NCBI GenBank assembly: GCA_049487715.1
Contig: CP150552.1
Span: forward strand, 310,001 to 374,000
Length of the DNA: 64,000 nt
From: Pycnococcus provasolii
Lineage: Eukaryota > Chlorophyta > Pseudoscourfieldiophyceae > Pseudoscourfieldiales
Direction: 5' to 3'
In this document: piece by piece, positions 52,067-61,614 of the stretch
How the letters are laid out: the number at the start of each line of letters is the position of its first letter
Position numbering within the stretch: the stretch's first letter is position 1
The notes under the pieces: generated by a model
The model's database searches: none
What the model saw: only the letters and a program-made list of their open reading frames with translations
What the model was told of the DNA's origin: nothing
Made by a program: the position numbers and the translations under genes

Positions 52067-55000
52067 TCACGTTATCTTGCCGGATTTGTATAGCTCCTTG
52101 AACAATTCGGGATGCCATAACGCAGTTTGTGGGTTGTACTTCTTACATACCCCTTTTTTCTTACTGTGGTGCTTGTACTCCTTGTGCAACCTGAGCTGCA
52201 CGATGTCGTATCCTACGCCGGCGTGCACGAGGTCCCCGCGCATGATCAATGCGTACCCGACGGGAATGTGCACGTCCACGTAGTCCAACAGTCCTTTTGT
52301 TAGGTTCTCATTCTTTTTTTTTTTCGCAATCCATATGCCTTTCCCCTTCGTTGACTCTGGCCAGATCCTCACCTTGGTGCCTTCTTGTATCGCTATGATG
52401 ACGACAAGCGGAACATCGTCGTCCGCTACGTCTTCATATACGTCCGTGTAGTCCACGTGCGGGGCTTGACATGGACCTTTCTTGAAGTTGGGCAAGCCCG
52501 TACGCGCATTATTTCCTGCGCGCTCGGGACACGACCGCAAGAGCACGGCTCCTTCTGGGCACGTCCTACCACCCATGTACCTATCTACACGATTGTGGTA
52601 ACTTTCGATACGTTGTAATAGATCTTCGCCTCCTGTTACATGATTTGTGAAAGCGTCATTCACGTTTATCATGTCACGCTCAAAGGTTTCTTGCCCATCT
52701 TGCGCATCTTGCGCAACAACGTTGTCGAAGATTCCATCCCACGCCACCAACGTGTTGTTCGCGAGTGTTGTCACCAACGCGTGGTGGATTTTCCACGCGT
52801 CGGCGTCGCTCATGACATGCACGAGGACGTGTCCAACTGTGTGAAGTTCCTCAATTTTCGCGGCAACTTCATCGTCGTCTTCCTCCTCTACCCACCAGTC
52901 TTGCTCTTGACCTAGGAAACAATCTTTGAGCTTCACTCGTGTGCTTTTCCTCAACTCGTTCACTCGACGCTGCGTGACAACATTAGGGCTAACGTCGAGT
53001 AGAACCGCTTCAACGTTCAACGCAGTGTATAACGCGCAGTCGAAGCCATTGTTTTGTTTCGGACACTCTACTACTTCATAAGACATGTCTCGGAATCGAC
53101 GTCCGAACATTGTCTTACAAAATGTAAGCACCGTTTCACTTGTGTGCAGACCAGGGCAACTGTCATAGTGCTGAATAGCACCACTCTCACAGTTAACGGA
53201 AACTAGACTATAGTGCACATCGTTACATACAACACATAGCCACCGTTTCGCCTTGTTCATCTTGTCCTTAAGTTTTTTTTTATTGTCGAAAGACTGGTTC
53301 GTGTCGGACAATAAAGCACAGTGCATGTGGACGAGTGTGTTGGGCCTAAACACACCCTTCTCATCACGCTCGTGTGGGACTTTCACGCTTGCAAGAACGC
53401 AATATAACATATACGTTACAATGCTATCCTTAAGCCATCCTCCAGGCTTGAGGGTCCACAGGTGGTGTCCACTTACGATGTCCTTAATTCCACATTCCAA
53501 AATGTTCGCTTTCAACACCTGGGTGTCGTACCACTCCTTCGTATGCACCGAGAACTTGTTAAATTCCTCTTCAGTTACATACACAAGCTCGTCGAAAGCA
53601 TCTCTGCGAAGAACCGCAAGGAAATGGCGTTTACACTCTTCCGGTGTGGGTGCGATGTGCACGTCCGACTCTTGCGTGAATGTCACGTGCAAGGACTTCC
53701 TCGTCGCGGGTTGACTTCCCGTCTCCGTTGGAGACGGCAAGACCTGAGATGGCAACACGTGCTCCTCCGTCTGAGACAAGGCCTTCTCCTTGCCTTTGCT
53801 CGCCCGCCTCGCCGCCACAGGTGGACTCGGCGTCACCGTTTCAGACGGCAACTCGGCGATGGCTTGCATTGCTGCGTTGACCAAGTTCTGACACGGTGAC
53901 GCCTGAGTTTGCGTCGCCGACGGCGTCGCCGTGGGCCCTACAACTCCTTTCATGAATGTGAACAACCGAGCATGCGCGCCGGAGCTCAAAGCACTTCGCA
54001 TGATTTCGTGAAAATCAGACGAGTGCACGTCACGTGCTGCGGCGTTCGACATTTGCACGTCGGACGCCGTGGCGCTCCGAGTCATCCAGTGCTCTGACTG
54101 GGCTCGGACTCCTACGACGCCACGTTCGACGTTTCGTATGGATGACAACATAGCAAACAACCTATCTCGGTAATCCGCCGCTGCCTTCGGCGTGACAGTG
54201 TCACACTCTCCGTTCGCCATCTTGGCCAAAGAGAGCGACACCGCGTACGCGCACATGGACGCTTCCTCTAAGGACTGACGCATGTCGGGTGAAGCGGGCA
54301 CATGGCTTTGGAATGGTGCAAGGGGTTCCTCGCTTGGAGAGTTACATGGACCATATTCGAACCCGGCCTCGTCGAGTTCCGTCCATGTGTCAGCACCACC
54401 ATCCCTGTGTGCTTGTCCCTTGTACAAGGACAACATGTCGTCATCCCACACCTGAACCCTGTGAAACATGTCTTCGTGGCGTTTCCGGGCTAACATGAGG
54501 TGTGCGCAAAAGGTATTTCCGCAAGAGCATATGTTACACCACAAGTGTACAGTGTGCTCTTCTTGATTGCCATCTACGGCATTGCACCACGCATCCCACC
54601 ACAGGTCTTCGCCCACGTCCGCGTCAGCTTCACCGCGTCCACGCGTGAGGCGAAGTGTACGGGAGGAGGCGACAAGCGCTCGTTTCATGAACGGGTTCTG
54701 TTCGGAGGACAACTTCATCTCTGAAATTGCCTTCACACCATGATCCCTGAGTCGGTCGTGACCCATCCTCATAATCCCTGACGTTGCCACGTGCGTGTCG
54801 TGCAGAAACCGGTGGCCATGTGGATCACCCCCTGGTGACGTGTTGGCTACGCAAGGCATGGCGCACTCGAGCAAGACCACGTGCCATGCGGCCTCAGCTA
54901 TGTCGAGCATCTGTGTGGATGGTGGTGTGAAAGCCACGAAACGCCTTTCCACTGCGACAGCGCCGAAGGGTTCGGTGACCCAGCCCTTCGATGCACCAAC

Positions 55001-58000
55001 GAAGTGGTGCAATATAGGCGAACCTGACTTGGTTCCATGGTCCAACACGCGCTTGAGGGCGTGGACATTGCGGAGCTCTCGACCTACGTAGAATAACGTA
55101 ACGTTTTCAAGAGCCTGGGCTTTAGGCCGGGCCTGAACGTAGTCAAATGCGCTAAACAACACCGACAACACGTCAAGCGCGAGGGCTTCTGGTTGTTCTT
55201 TAGCGAAGTCTACAGCGCCTACTAGGACCTGTGGTGCCATGACTACCATGACCACATAACAAGCACCTACCCGCGGCATGCCATGCCACTTTTCCACCAC
55301 TGGCATGCCCAAGTGGTAGAACGCCTGGCGCAAGTGTTCGTGAGTTCGAGTCGCCGGTGGCTTGGCAAGAATAGTAGCTACGCGCTCATGCAATCTTGTG
55401 GGCGCGTGACGCATGGCGTCGGCTATTCTATACTTTGAAATCCTGTGTAATGCACTAAAGTGCTTTACAAACGCTGACTTGTGTACCGCGTCCGCGATAC
55501 GCAACACATCAGTGCTATGCTCGAATAGTCCCATCGCGTGATGGGGCACTATAGCTCCAACGATTCCCTTGAGTTGTATCACTCTTTCCTTCTCATCAGA
55601 AGCAGTGGACTTCGCGGAGAAGTGGGCCGCGCGGCTGACTTGTATGTCGCCGTCAGCTATGTGGCTTGAGGGGCTCACGTCATGTTCAGAGGGTAGAAGA
55701 GGTTTACTCCCCCGTTTACTCCCCCGACCAACCCTTACAACATAACCGCCGGGGGACACATCTTCCACGTACCCGTCATCGTTGTGCAAACGGAGTCGTA
55801 GCACGTCAATCTTGGCGGTGAGACGTGTCGCCTTGTAATTTTTACTCTCACATGAGACACCAAGTCTCATGTGATCAACGTCTTGAAGCTTCACGCCAAT
55901 GACGGAATTCAGTGGGTCTGGGGCCGTGGGCGTGCCCACCAAAACCTGAAGGAGATTCCTAACTGTTGGTGAAGCTATCGAACGTGCGATATTGTGCTTC
56001 AACACGTTGAACGATATTTCAGCCTGATTGTTAGTATCTATCTCGTACCGCGGGATTGGGGCACGGTACGACTGGAGAATGAGGGGCGCGTACGTGTCGC
56101 ACAACCAATCATTGTTGAGGTAACGAACTAGTTGATATTCATGTTTACTCCTCGTGACTCCTTGAACTACTTTTCTCTTTTTGAGAGGTGGTTCACCTAC
56201 TACCGAAAGCACATCACGGTGCGTGCTGACGAAGTCGTCCAAGCACATATCACCTCTGAAGATGGCTTTGATTGATGTCAAAACTTCATCAACGTAGTCC
56301 CTGACAACCATGTTGTAGGCCTGGATCTCTCTAGCGATCGCAGTGTGGGCGTGCCATGAACAAAGAAACACAAAGGTACACATGAACGTGTTTACAATGT
56401 GATACAAAGTACAGTCTTTGTTCAAGATGCTAAGGCACCACCACAACTCCGACGCAGCGTTATTCCACTTGCCACACGAATCGGCGGAAATGAGCTTCGC
56501 ACTTGCCGCATGAAACTCTGCTACAAGAAGATGTGCGAGGCCATGGACAACGCCTGCATCGAAAAGCTCGGACACGTGCGGTGCGAGAAGTCCGTGCGTT
56601 TCTGCCTTTTTTTTTGTATGGGCATGTGGTGTGGTCGTGACAGGCGTTTTCAAGGTCTTAAGTTGTTCAACGACGGCCTTGGCCGTGCCATCGTCCGACA
56701 TGCACGGCATGCTAGAGAGTGTGTGGATCTCAGCGTCCAACACATCCTTGTTCCTGTGAAGGGCGCTCCTCAAGCGCTTCTTCATCAACATCAGGGTTGC
56801 GTTCAACGACGCGACATCCTTGTCCATCATATGGCATCGGGTGACACGATAACCATCGATGCCAGCATCGATGGCCTCAGACCACGCGTTGTACACGTTG
56901 TACAAGGCTGAGGTCTTGTCGTTGTATTGGGTTTGTACGCTACCTGGGAGGTAGAACATGTGTCCAAGGGGTATTCCCGTGCCCCGGGTGTCGGCGTTCG
57001 CGCCAACAATTGAACCCAACTGGACCGAAGACGTGGTCGTGTTGTGTGTGAAGTCAATATGTAATACAGAAAGAACTCCTCGGTTTTTTTTTGCAAATGC
57101 CAACATCTTGGGACTAATCACCATGAACTCGAGTTCTTGGAGCTTGGTGGTGTTCGCCATCTCACACGTTCTTATGTACGTGGAGGGAAATGCAACACTT
57201 TCGTGATACTGCTGAAGAACGCGAATGTCGTCGTCCACGCTTGAGCGGTACGAACGGGAGCTCGCATTCACGGCCTTCCTACTATTCTTGAAATCCTCCT
57301 TCGTGACCCACGGCCTGAAGTCGCTGATGTTGAAGGGAAGACCGGATTCGGCGCACATGTTGAGCGCGTCAGACATGCGCGCGGTGCCGTTTTTGACGCA
57401 CGGCTGGCATCGCCACGTGTCGTGGTCAACACCATGATCGTACCACAGGGCGTTGGAAACGCACGACACGTGGTAGACGTCACAACATGTCATGCACGTG
57501 ACTACGGGAACGGCACCATGCTCTGAGGGGGGAAGGAACGAGTTGCACAAACAAAACGCTTTCCTATGCTCAGTTACACTTTGTAAAAGATCTCCTCGTT
57601 TTCGAACTTCGAACGCAGGAGACGCTGCCGACGTTCCCGGTGCGTACCCCGGCAAGGAGGCCGAACGCGTCTCATTCTCGAAGAGAACACGTCGTCGGTG
57701 CTTCACATATGTGAGGCGGCAAGAGCTCGCGTACTTGGCGACCTCTCCTCGACTGAGGAGAGTGCAACGCTTGCTCGCTTGATCAGCGATCATTCGTTCC
57801 ACAGCAGGATGTACAGGTAGGTGCTTCCTATCCTCCACGGATCCAACAGTATGACCGGTGTGGTCGTGGCATGCCACAAGGGCTATAGCCTCCTTTCCCT
57901 CAATCACGACCAATTTCGCACGACAAGAACAACCCTTGTGGGTGTTCAGTGAGCGTCTTTCACGCGCTGTTCGTGAAGGAGCGGGTCGTGGAGGATCGGT

Positions 58001-59182
58001 AGCGGGAGGCGGTGGAGGAACGGGAACGTCCGGAGCGCCGCGTAAATCAGGAAAACTGGGAGGCAATAAATGTTTTGGGATTGTGGAAAGTTGTTGAGTT
58101 ACTCCACTATCCTCAGCAACATCTATGCCGTGCGAGCCGTCTCCTTCATCTCCGTCGTCTTCACTGTCACTGTCAGAGCCATCATGCACCGCTTCGTCGA
58201 ATGGTAACACGGCTGCGATGATGCTCTCGTGAGGGGCCATGTCGTCGACGAAGGCACGACTCGATGAAACATCAGCCGGTGCACTCAGGCTGTTTGAGTT
58301 GTCGTCGACGTCGACGCCGTTGACGTTAGAGTCCGACGTCTCCTTCTCTTTCTCCTTCTCTTTCTCCTCGTGTGCCTGAGACATTCCGGGTGTGCCGGAA
58401 GGATGCGTGGACGTGTGTCTCGGCTCACGCCAGCGGTGGCAATAATATACGTGTATTCCACGTGCCTTTGATGCCGCCGCGACGGCATCGTGTCGATACC
58501 GTGTCCAACAGACGTGCTGCTCACCGGCGATGCTGAACACGAAACGTCGTCCAGCATCGCCGGGCGGACCGAAGAGGACGTCACGCTCAGATTTTAAAAA
58601 GGCACGTGTTACATCAGGATTGGTAGGCAAATCACGCCAACCAATGCTAGTGAGCACGTCATAGACGGCCTTAACTTGGGCACACACGTCATTGCCAGTG
58701 GGCAACGCCTTGTGCGCCACAACTGTGGCGTCGAGCAAGTCGTCGATTCTGTCTTGGAAAGCATCTATGAGGGGGGAGACTTGCTCTACGCCAAGATTGC
58801 CGGACTTCTTCACGCCGGCGTAGAAGCCGTGCTTGGCAAGGAGTTGCACAACGGCCTGGGAGCTGAACAGGGCGTTGTGTTTCGTGCGTGTCGTCTTTTT
58901 AAGTGTGTTTACTGTGATAGTTACAGCAGCCATACACACAACGAACAACGACACCTCCTTAGGCACGACGAGTTGCTCATGAACTTGTACGTCAGAGCGG
59001 GCGTAGACGACGCCATCTCTGACGTACAAGTTTGCGACGATCGCTTGAAGGCGTTTCGCGTCTCGCCTTCCCGTGAGGCTGACCATCAGGCTTCCCGCTT
59101 TCTTCTCTAGGGCGGCGTGCGTATCCGCCGACGCGAGCACCGTGCTAAGGGCGCGTAGCCCGTGACATGGGAACCCTGCCAT
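52067..59182 (-). CDS. MULE transposase fused to PHD finger, SWIM, Ulp1 protease and 2OG-Fe(II) dioxygenase
   Basis: 2,371 residues from ATG 59182; the frame stays open upstream into 26-residue repeats but without an ATG. In order: zinc-ligand N-terminal regions (HKGCSCRAKLVVIEG, ACHDHTGHT); a PHD finger about 544-595 (CLCNSF...CMTCCDVYHVSC...WRCQPC); a DDE core with likely D710 (HIDFTHN), D787 (MMDKD), the MULE C-x-x-H motif at 941-944 (CSWH) and E1055 (TNNQAEISFN); a SWIM finger C1552-x-C-x4-C1559-x-H1561; a Ulp1/C48 protease with H1990, D2007, Q2043, C2049 (HYSLVSVN, QNNGFDC); and a 2OG dioxygenase with H2242-x-D2244 (PHVDYTD), H2320 (GDLVHAG) and R2331. All catalytic residues are present. 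The DDE assignment is by motif and spacing. The dioxygenase and SUMO-protease targets are unknown. Confidence 0.85.
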   Translation of the reverse strand: MAGFPCHGLRALSTVLASADTHAALEKKAGSLMVSLTGRRDAKRLQAIVANLYVRDGVVYARSDVQVHEQLVVPKEVSLFVVCMAAVTITVNTLKKTTRTKHNALFSSQAVVQLLAKHGFYAGVKKSGNLGVEQVSPLIDAFQDRIDDLLDATVVAHKALPTGNDVCAQVKAVYDVLTSIGWRDLPTNPDVTRAFLKSERDVLFGPPGDAGRRFVFSIAGEQHVCWTRYRHDAVAAASKARGIHVYYCHRWREPRHTSTHPSGTPGMSQAHEEKEKEKEKETSDSNVNGVDVDDNSNSLSAPADVSSSRAFVDDMAPHESIIAAVLPFDEAVHDGSDSDSEDDGDEGDGSHGIDVAEDSGVTQQLSTIPKHLLPPSFPDLRGAPDVPVPPPPPATDPPRPAPSRTARERRSLNTHKGCSCRAKLVVIEGKEAIALVACHDHTGHTVGSVEDRKHLPVHPAVERMIADQASKRCTLLSRGEVAKYASSCRLTYVKHRRRVLFENETRSASLPGYAPGTSAASPAFEVRKRGDLLQSVTEHRKAFCLCNSFLPPSEHGAVPVVTCMTCCDVYHVSCVSNALWYDHGVDHDTWRCQPCVKNGTARMSDALNMCAESGLPFNISDFRPWVTKEDFKNSRKAVNASSRSYRSSVDDDIRVLQQYHESVAFPSTYIRTCEMANTTKLQELEFMVISPKMLAFAKKNRGVLSVLHIDFTHNTTTSSVQLGSIVGANADTRGTGIPLGHMFYLPGSVQTQYNDKTSALYNVYNAWSEAIDAGIDGYRVTRCHMMDKDVASLNATLMLMKKRLRSALHRNKDVLDAEIHTLSSMPCMSDDGTAKAVVEQLKTLKTPVTTTPHAHTKKKAETHGLLAPHVSELFDAGVVHGLAHLLVAEFHAASAKLISADSCGKWNNAASELWWCLSILNKDCTLYHIVNTFMCTFVFLCSWHAHTAIAREIQAYNMVVRDYVDEVLTSIKAIFRGDMCLDDFVSTHRDVLSVVGEPPLKKRKVVQGVTRSKHEYQLVRYLNNDWLCDTYAPLILQSYRAPIPRYEIDTNNQAEISFNVLKHNIARSIASPTVRNLLQVLVGTPTAPDPLNSVIGVKLQDVDHMRLGVSCESKNYKATRLTAKIDVLRLRLHNDDGYVEDVSPGGYVVRVGRGSKRGSKPLLPSEHDVSPSSHIADGDIQVSRAAHFSAKSTASDEKERVIQLKGIVGAIVPHHAMGLFEHSTDVLRIADAVHKSAFVKHFSALHRISKYRIADAMRHAPTRLHERVATILAKPPATRTHEHLRQAFYHLGMPVVEKWHGMPRVGACYVVMVVMAPQVLVGAVDFAKEQPEALALDVLSVLFSAFDYVQARPKAQALENVTLFYVGRELRNVHALKRVLDHGTKSGSPILHHFVGASKGWVTEPFGAVAVERRFVAFTPPSTQMLDIAEAAWHVVLLECAMPCVANTSPGGDPHGHRFLHDTHVATSGIMRMGHDRLRDHGVKAISEMKLSSEQNPFMKRALVASSRTLRLTRGRGEADADVGEDLWWDAWCNAVDGNQEEHTVHLWCNICSCGNTFCAHLMLARKRHEDMFHRVQVWDDDMLSLYKGQAHRDGGADTWTELDEAGFEYGPCNSPSEEPLAPFQSHVPASPDMRQSLEEASMCAYAVSLSLAKMANGECDTVTPKAAADYRDRLFAMLSSIRNVERGVVGVRAQSEHWMTRSATASDVQMSNAAARDVHSSDFHEIMRSALSSGAHARLFTFMKGVVGPTATPSATQTQASPCQNLVNAAMQAIAELPSETVTPSPPVAARRASKGKEKALSQTEEHVLPSQVLPSPTETGSQPATRKSLHVTFTQESDVHIAPTPEECKRHFLAVLRRDAFDELVYVTEEEFNKFSVHTKEWYDTQVLKANILECGIKDIVSGHHLWTLKPGGWLKDSIVTYMLYCVLASVKVPHERDEKGVFRPNTLVHMHCALLSDTNQSFDNKKKLKDKMNKAKRWLCVVCNDVHYSLVSVNCESGAIQHYDSCPGLHTSETVLTFCKTMFGRRFRDMSYEVVECPKQNNGFDCALYTALNVEAVLLDVSPNVVTQRRVNELRKSTRVKLKDCFLGQEQDWWVEEEDDDEVAAKIEELHTVGHVLVHVMSDADAWKIHHALVTTLANNTLVAWDGIFDNVVAQDAQDGQETFERDMINVNDAFTNHVTGGEDLLQRIESYHNRVDRYMGGRTCPEGAVLLRSCPERAGNNARTGLPNFKKGPCQAPHVDYTDVYEDVADDDVPLVVIIAIQEGTKVRIWPESTKGKGIWIAKKKKNENLTKGLLDYVDVHIPVGYALIMRGDLVHAGVGYDIVQLRLHKEYKHHSKKKGVCKKYNPQTALWHPELFKELYKSGKIT

Positions 59183-59183
59183 C

Positions 59184-59545
59184 CTGCCCTGCTGCTCCTC
59201 GTCCTGCTGGCCGCGCCTTAAGGCTGGCCTTGACCCTGCGTCCCTGCAGTTGCTCCTGCTGCCCTGCTGCTGCTGCTCGTCCTGCTGGCCGCGCCTTAAG
59301 GCTGGCCTTGACACTGCGTCCCTCGAGTTGCTCCTGCTGCCCGCCGCCGTCGTCCTGGCCGCGCCTTAAGGCTGGCCTTGACACTGCGTCCCTGCAGTTG
59401 CTCCTGCTGCCCTGCTGCTGCTGCTCGTCCTGCTGGCCGCGCCTTAAGGCTGGCCTTGACACTGCGTCCCTGCAGTTGCTCCTGCTGCCCTGCTGCTGCT
59501 GCTCGTCCTGCTGGCCGCGCCTTAAGGCTGGCCTGACCGCCGCGG
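59184..59545 (-). repeat. Subterminal 78-bp tandem repeats of the transposon
   Basis: GCGCCTTAAG recurs at 59213, 59291, 59361, 59439 and 59517, spacings of 78, 70, 78 and 78. On the minus strand each 78-bp unit encodes 26 residues (RPALRRGQQDEQQQQGSRSN...). The 70-bp copy lacks 8 bp and so shifts the frame, splitting any longer N-terminal reading from the transposase frame. Subterminal repeats of this kind often bind transposase. Confidence 0.85.
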
Positions 59546-59563
59546 TGGTGATGGCGATGATCT

Positions 59564-59869
59564 GAGATGGCCTTGCTTGAGGCAGTCGTTTTTTCGCCAC
59601 CTCCAGGAGGAACCCTGAACCCTCCACAACGGGGCGTTAGGTCGGCGGGGAACAACGGGGCGATAGGTCGGCCCTTCACCCAAACCGGTACGAGAGTACG
59701 GGCACTCAGGTCGTGCTTCCCAGAAAAACCCAACTCTTGTAACGTGAATTTAGTCTGCACCAGTAAATGCACCAGTAAATTTTCGGTAGTAATTTTCCCG
59801 TTATTCTGGGGACCCGGTGTTGGTCTTGCACCACTACCACTGTGATCATTCCGCCATTATCCCCCTCTC
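59564..59869 (-). repeat. Right terminal inverted repeat of the transposon, 306 bp
   Basis: Inverted copy of 50700-51005 with one mismatch. It is followed directly by the 9-bp target duplication at 59870-59878. Confidence 0.95.
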
Positions 59870-59881
59870 CCCGGTAAGCAC

Positions 59882-59912
59882 AGGTTAGGGGTTTGGGGGT
59901 AGTTAGGGGTTC
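59882..59912 (+). repeat. Degenerate TTAGGG/TTTGGGGG motifs
   Basis: GGTTAGGGGTTTGGGGGTAGTTAGGGG lies just outside the transposon's right end and about 110 bp upstream of the RING-CH gene. Confidence 0.7.
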
Positions 59913-60020
59913 GTTTTTGTGTTTGGATTTTGTGTTTCGTTTTTGGGATTTTGGGATTTTGACCTGTCCGTCCACGTCATTATTCTTGTTGTCATTATTG
60001 TTGGCGTCATCGGCACATCC

Positions 60021-61583
60021 ATGGCGGACGGCACGTCCATCTCGTCCTCGTCCTCCTCTAGGGAAGGGGAAGGGGAAGTTCTGTCTTGCCGGTTCTGCTT
60101 CGAGGATATCTCCCCCCTAGAAGAATCTCCGGACGCATCATCATGCGCGCCTTGCGCGTGCGCGGGAACACTACAGCTCGTTCACGTCAAGTGCCTGCAA
60201 AGATGGCGCGCGGCGGCCATACTAGGCGGCGCCGGAAACAGTGGGACGAACGCCGCGAGAAAAAGGGCTGTGTACTGCAACGTGTGCAAACAGAAGTACA
60301 ATGCACCGCCACCGACGCAAGAAGAGCTGCTCGCACTGTGCAGAGGAGAAACCGGCGCGGCTGCGGCGGCGCTGCTAGGCGTCGGCGCACTTATCGTCGC
60401 CGCGGGAAGGCTCGGAGGTCTGTCGGTACCTGCGAACGTGCCTGTTTGGTTCCAGGCGCTTCTAAAGAAACGCATGGAGTTTTGGGCGAACGCCGTCGTG
60501 CTACTGTACGCAGAGGAGCCAGGTCAAGGCTCCGACGGAAGCGACTCGATTCTTGGGGTGAACCTTGCAAGTGGTCTTCTGAGAACGGCAGAGAACGAGA
60601 GCGATAGCGAAGAAGACGAAGACGGCAGCAGTGCAACCACGTCGTACGACGGCGTGGGAGATTCGCCACTCGCAAGCTGGAGGCGTGGACGGCGGCAGGA
60701 CACGGCGAATGATGACAACGAGGGAGAGGCACGCAGAGACTTCAACGACGGCGGTGGTACGGCTACGAGAACATGTCTTGGGGCTTGTCGTAGGCTCGTG
60801 TACCTGCAGGGCGGACCTGTCATGCCGCGAACTTCGTCGGCGCTCGTTCCGTTTGCAGCCTTTCGTGCCGTGCTTGCCGCTGCGAGAAAAGCGCACGCCG
60901 AAGATAGGCAAGTTCCCACCCAGGTGCGTGTCGAGCACGGCGTATCAGGCGTGTCCGAAAACGTTATATATGGAAGCCTCATCTGGGGGGATGATCGCGA
61001 TCTTCCCGACACATCGTCGCTAGGTGATGCTGGCGGTGATGACAAGCTAGATGATGAGGCAGTGCTCGTGGCGCTCGCGGATCTCGTTGGCATCGAAAGC
61101 GAAGATCCGTCCCGTCCAGGACTGCGTTGCCATGCTATCGACAGACATTCGCCGTTCCTTTTGCACGGCGGACGATGTGGAGACGCTCGCCATGCACCAC
61201 CAACACCGCCACTGCACGCGAGCGACGAGGCGATCGCGCGCGCGGCAATCGTTCACAAAAGTCGCGTGCCGCCGGGCGCATGGGAAGCTGCGATTGATGG
61301 ACACGAGGTTCTCGTGTTCAAAGGATTCTGTCGATGGTCTACGCACCAACTGCTCGCCGAAATGGAACGTGGAGATTGGGGTATCTCTCGTGCTCGCGCA
61401 ACAGTCGACGAGCAGCACGAGCAGCCGCCGTGGTGGGGTGATGGCCTGCCGCGTTCTCACTTGCACCGCAACGAGGAGGCTGTGGGAGTCGTCGCGATGC
61501 ACCGACGTGCTCACTACTTACACAAAATCGTGAGCGCATCGGGCCGTCCCGTCTTTGCTATGGTGGTCAACACCTCTCAGTAA
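60021..61583 (+). CDS. RING-CH (MARCH-type) zinc finger fused to an AlgH/UPF0301 domain
   Basis: 520 residues from ATG 60021. Residues 20-90 form a RING-CH finger: CRFC, then CAPCACAGTLQLVHVKCLQRW, then YCNVCKQKY, the C4HC3 arrangement of MARCH E3 ubiquitin ligases. A hydrophobic segment follows (AAAALLGVGALIVAAG), less than the usual two membrane spans. The C-terminal half matches the AlgH/UPF0301 fold: VYLQGGPVMP near residue 260 and VLVFKGFCRWSTHQLLAEMERGDW near the end, the family's hallmark segment. RING-CH plus AlgH is not an architecture I know. The frame is intact. It is convergent with the MinC-type gene (31-bp gap). Confidence 0.8.
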   Translation: MADGTSISSSSSSREGEGEVLSCRFCFEDISPLEESPDASSCAPCACAGTLQLVHVKCLQRWRAAAILGGAGNSGTNAARKRAVYCNVCKQKYNAPPPTQEELLALCRGETGAAAAALLGVGALIVAAGRLGGLSVPANVPVWFQALLKKRMEFWANAVVLLYAEEPGQGSDGSDSILGVNLASGLLRTAENESDSEEDEDGSSATTSYDGVGDSPLASWRRGRRQDTANDDNEGEARRDFNDGGGTATRTCLGACRRLVYLQGGPVMPRTSSALVPFAAFRAVLAAARKAHAEDRQVPTQVRVEHGVSGVSENVIYGSLIWGDDRDLPDTSSLGDAGGDDKLDDEAVLVALADLVGIESEDPSRPGLRCHAIDRHSPFLLHGGRCGDARHAPPTPPLHASDEAIARAAIVHKSRVPPGAWEAAIDGHEVLVFKGFCRWSTHQLLAEMERGDWGISRARATVDEQHEQPPWWGDGLPRSHLHRNEEAVGVVAMHRRAHYLHKIVSASGRPVFAMVVNTSQ

Positions 61584-61614
61584 TATAAAATGTAATTTTT
61601 AATTTTACAAAGAT

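Larger units (their letters stand above)
50700..59869. mobile_element. Mutator-like (MULE) DNA transposon, 9,170 bp, complete
   Basis: It is bounded by 306-bp terminal inverted repeats differing at one base and starting GAGAGGGGGATAATGG. It is flanked by a 9-bp direct repeat, CCCCGTAAG (50691-50699) and CCCGGTAAG (59870-59878), with one mismatch; a 9-bp duplication is typical of Mutator-like elements. It contains two convergent genes, each starting just inside an inverted repeat: a zinc-finger accessory gene (+) and a 2,371-residue transposase fusion (-). Both frames are open, so it may still be active. It interrupts the divergent region between RPA2 and the RING-CH gene. Confidence 0.92.

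Noticed and set aside
52067-59182. Polinton/Maverick or viral origin because of the Ulp1-like protease
   Set aside because: No capsid, ATPase or DNA polymerase is present; the 9-bp duplication, DDE core with CxxH and SWIM finger fit Mutator-like elements.
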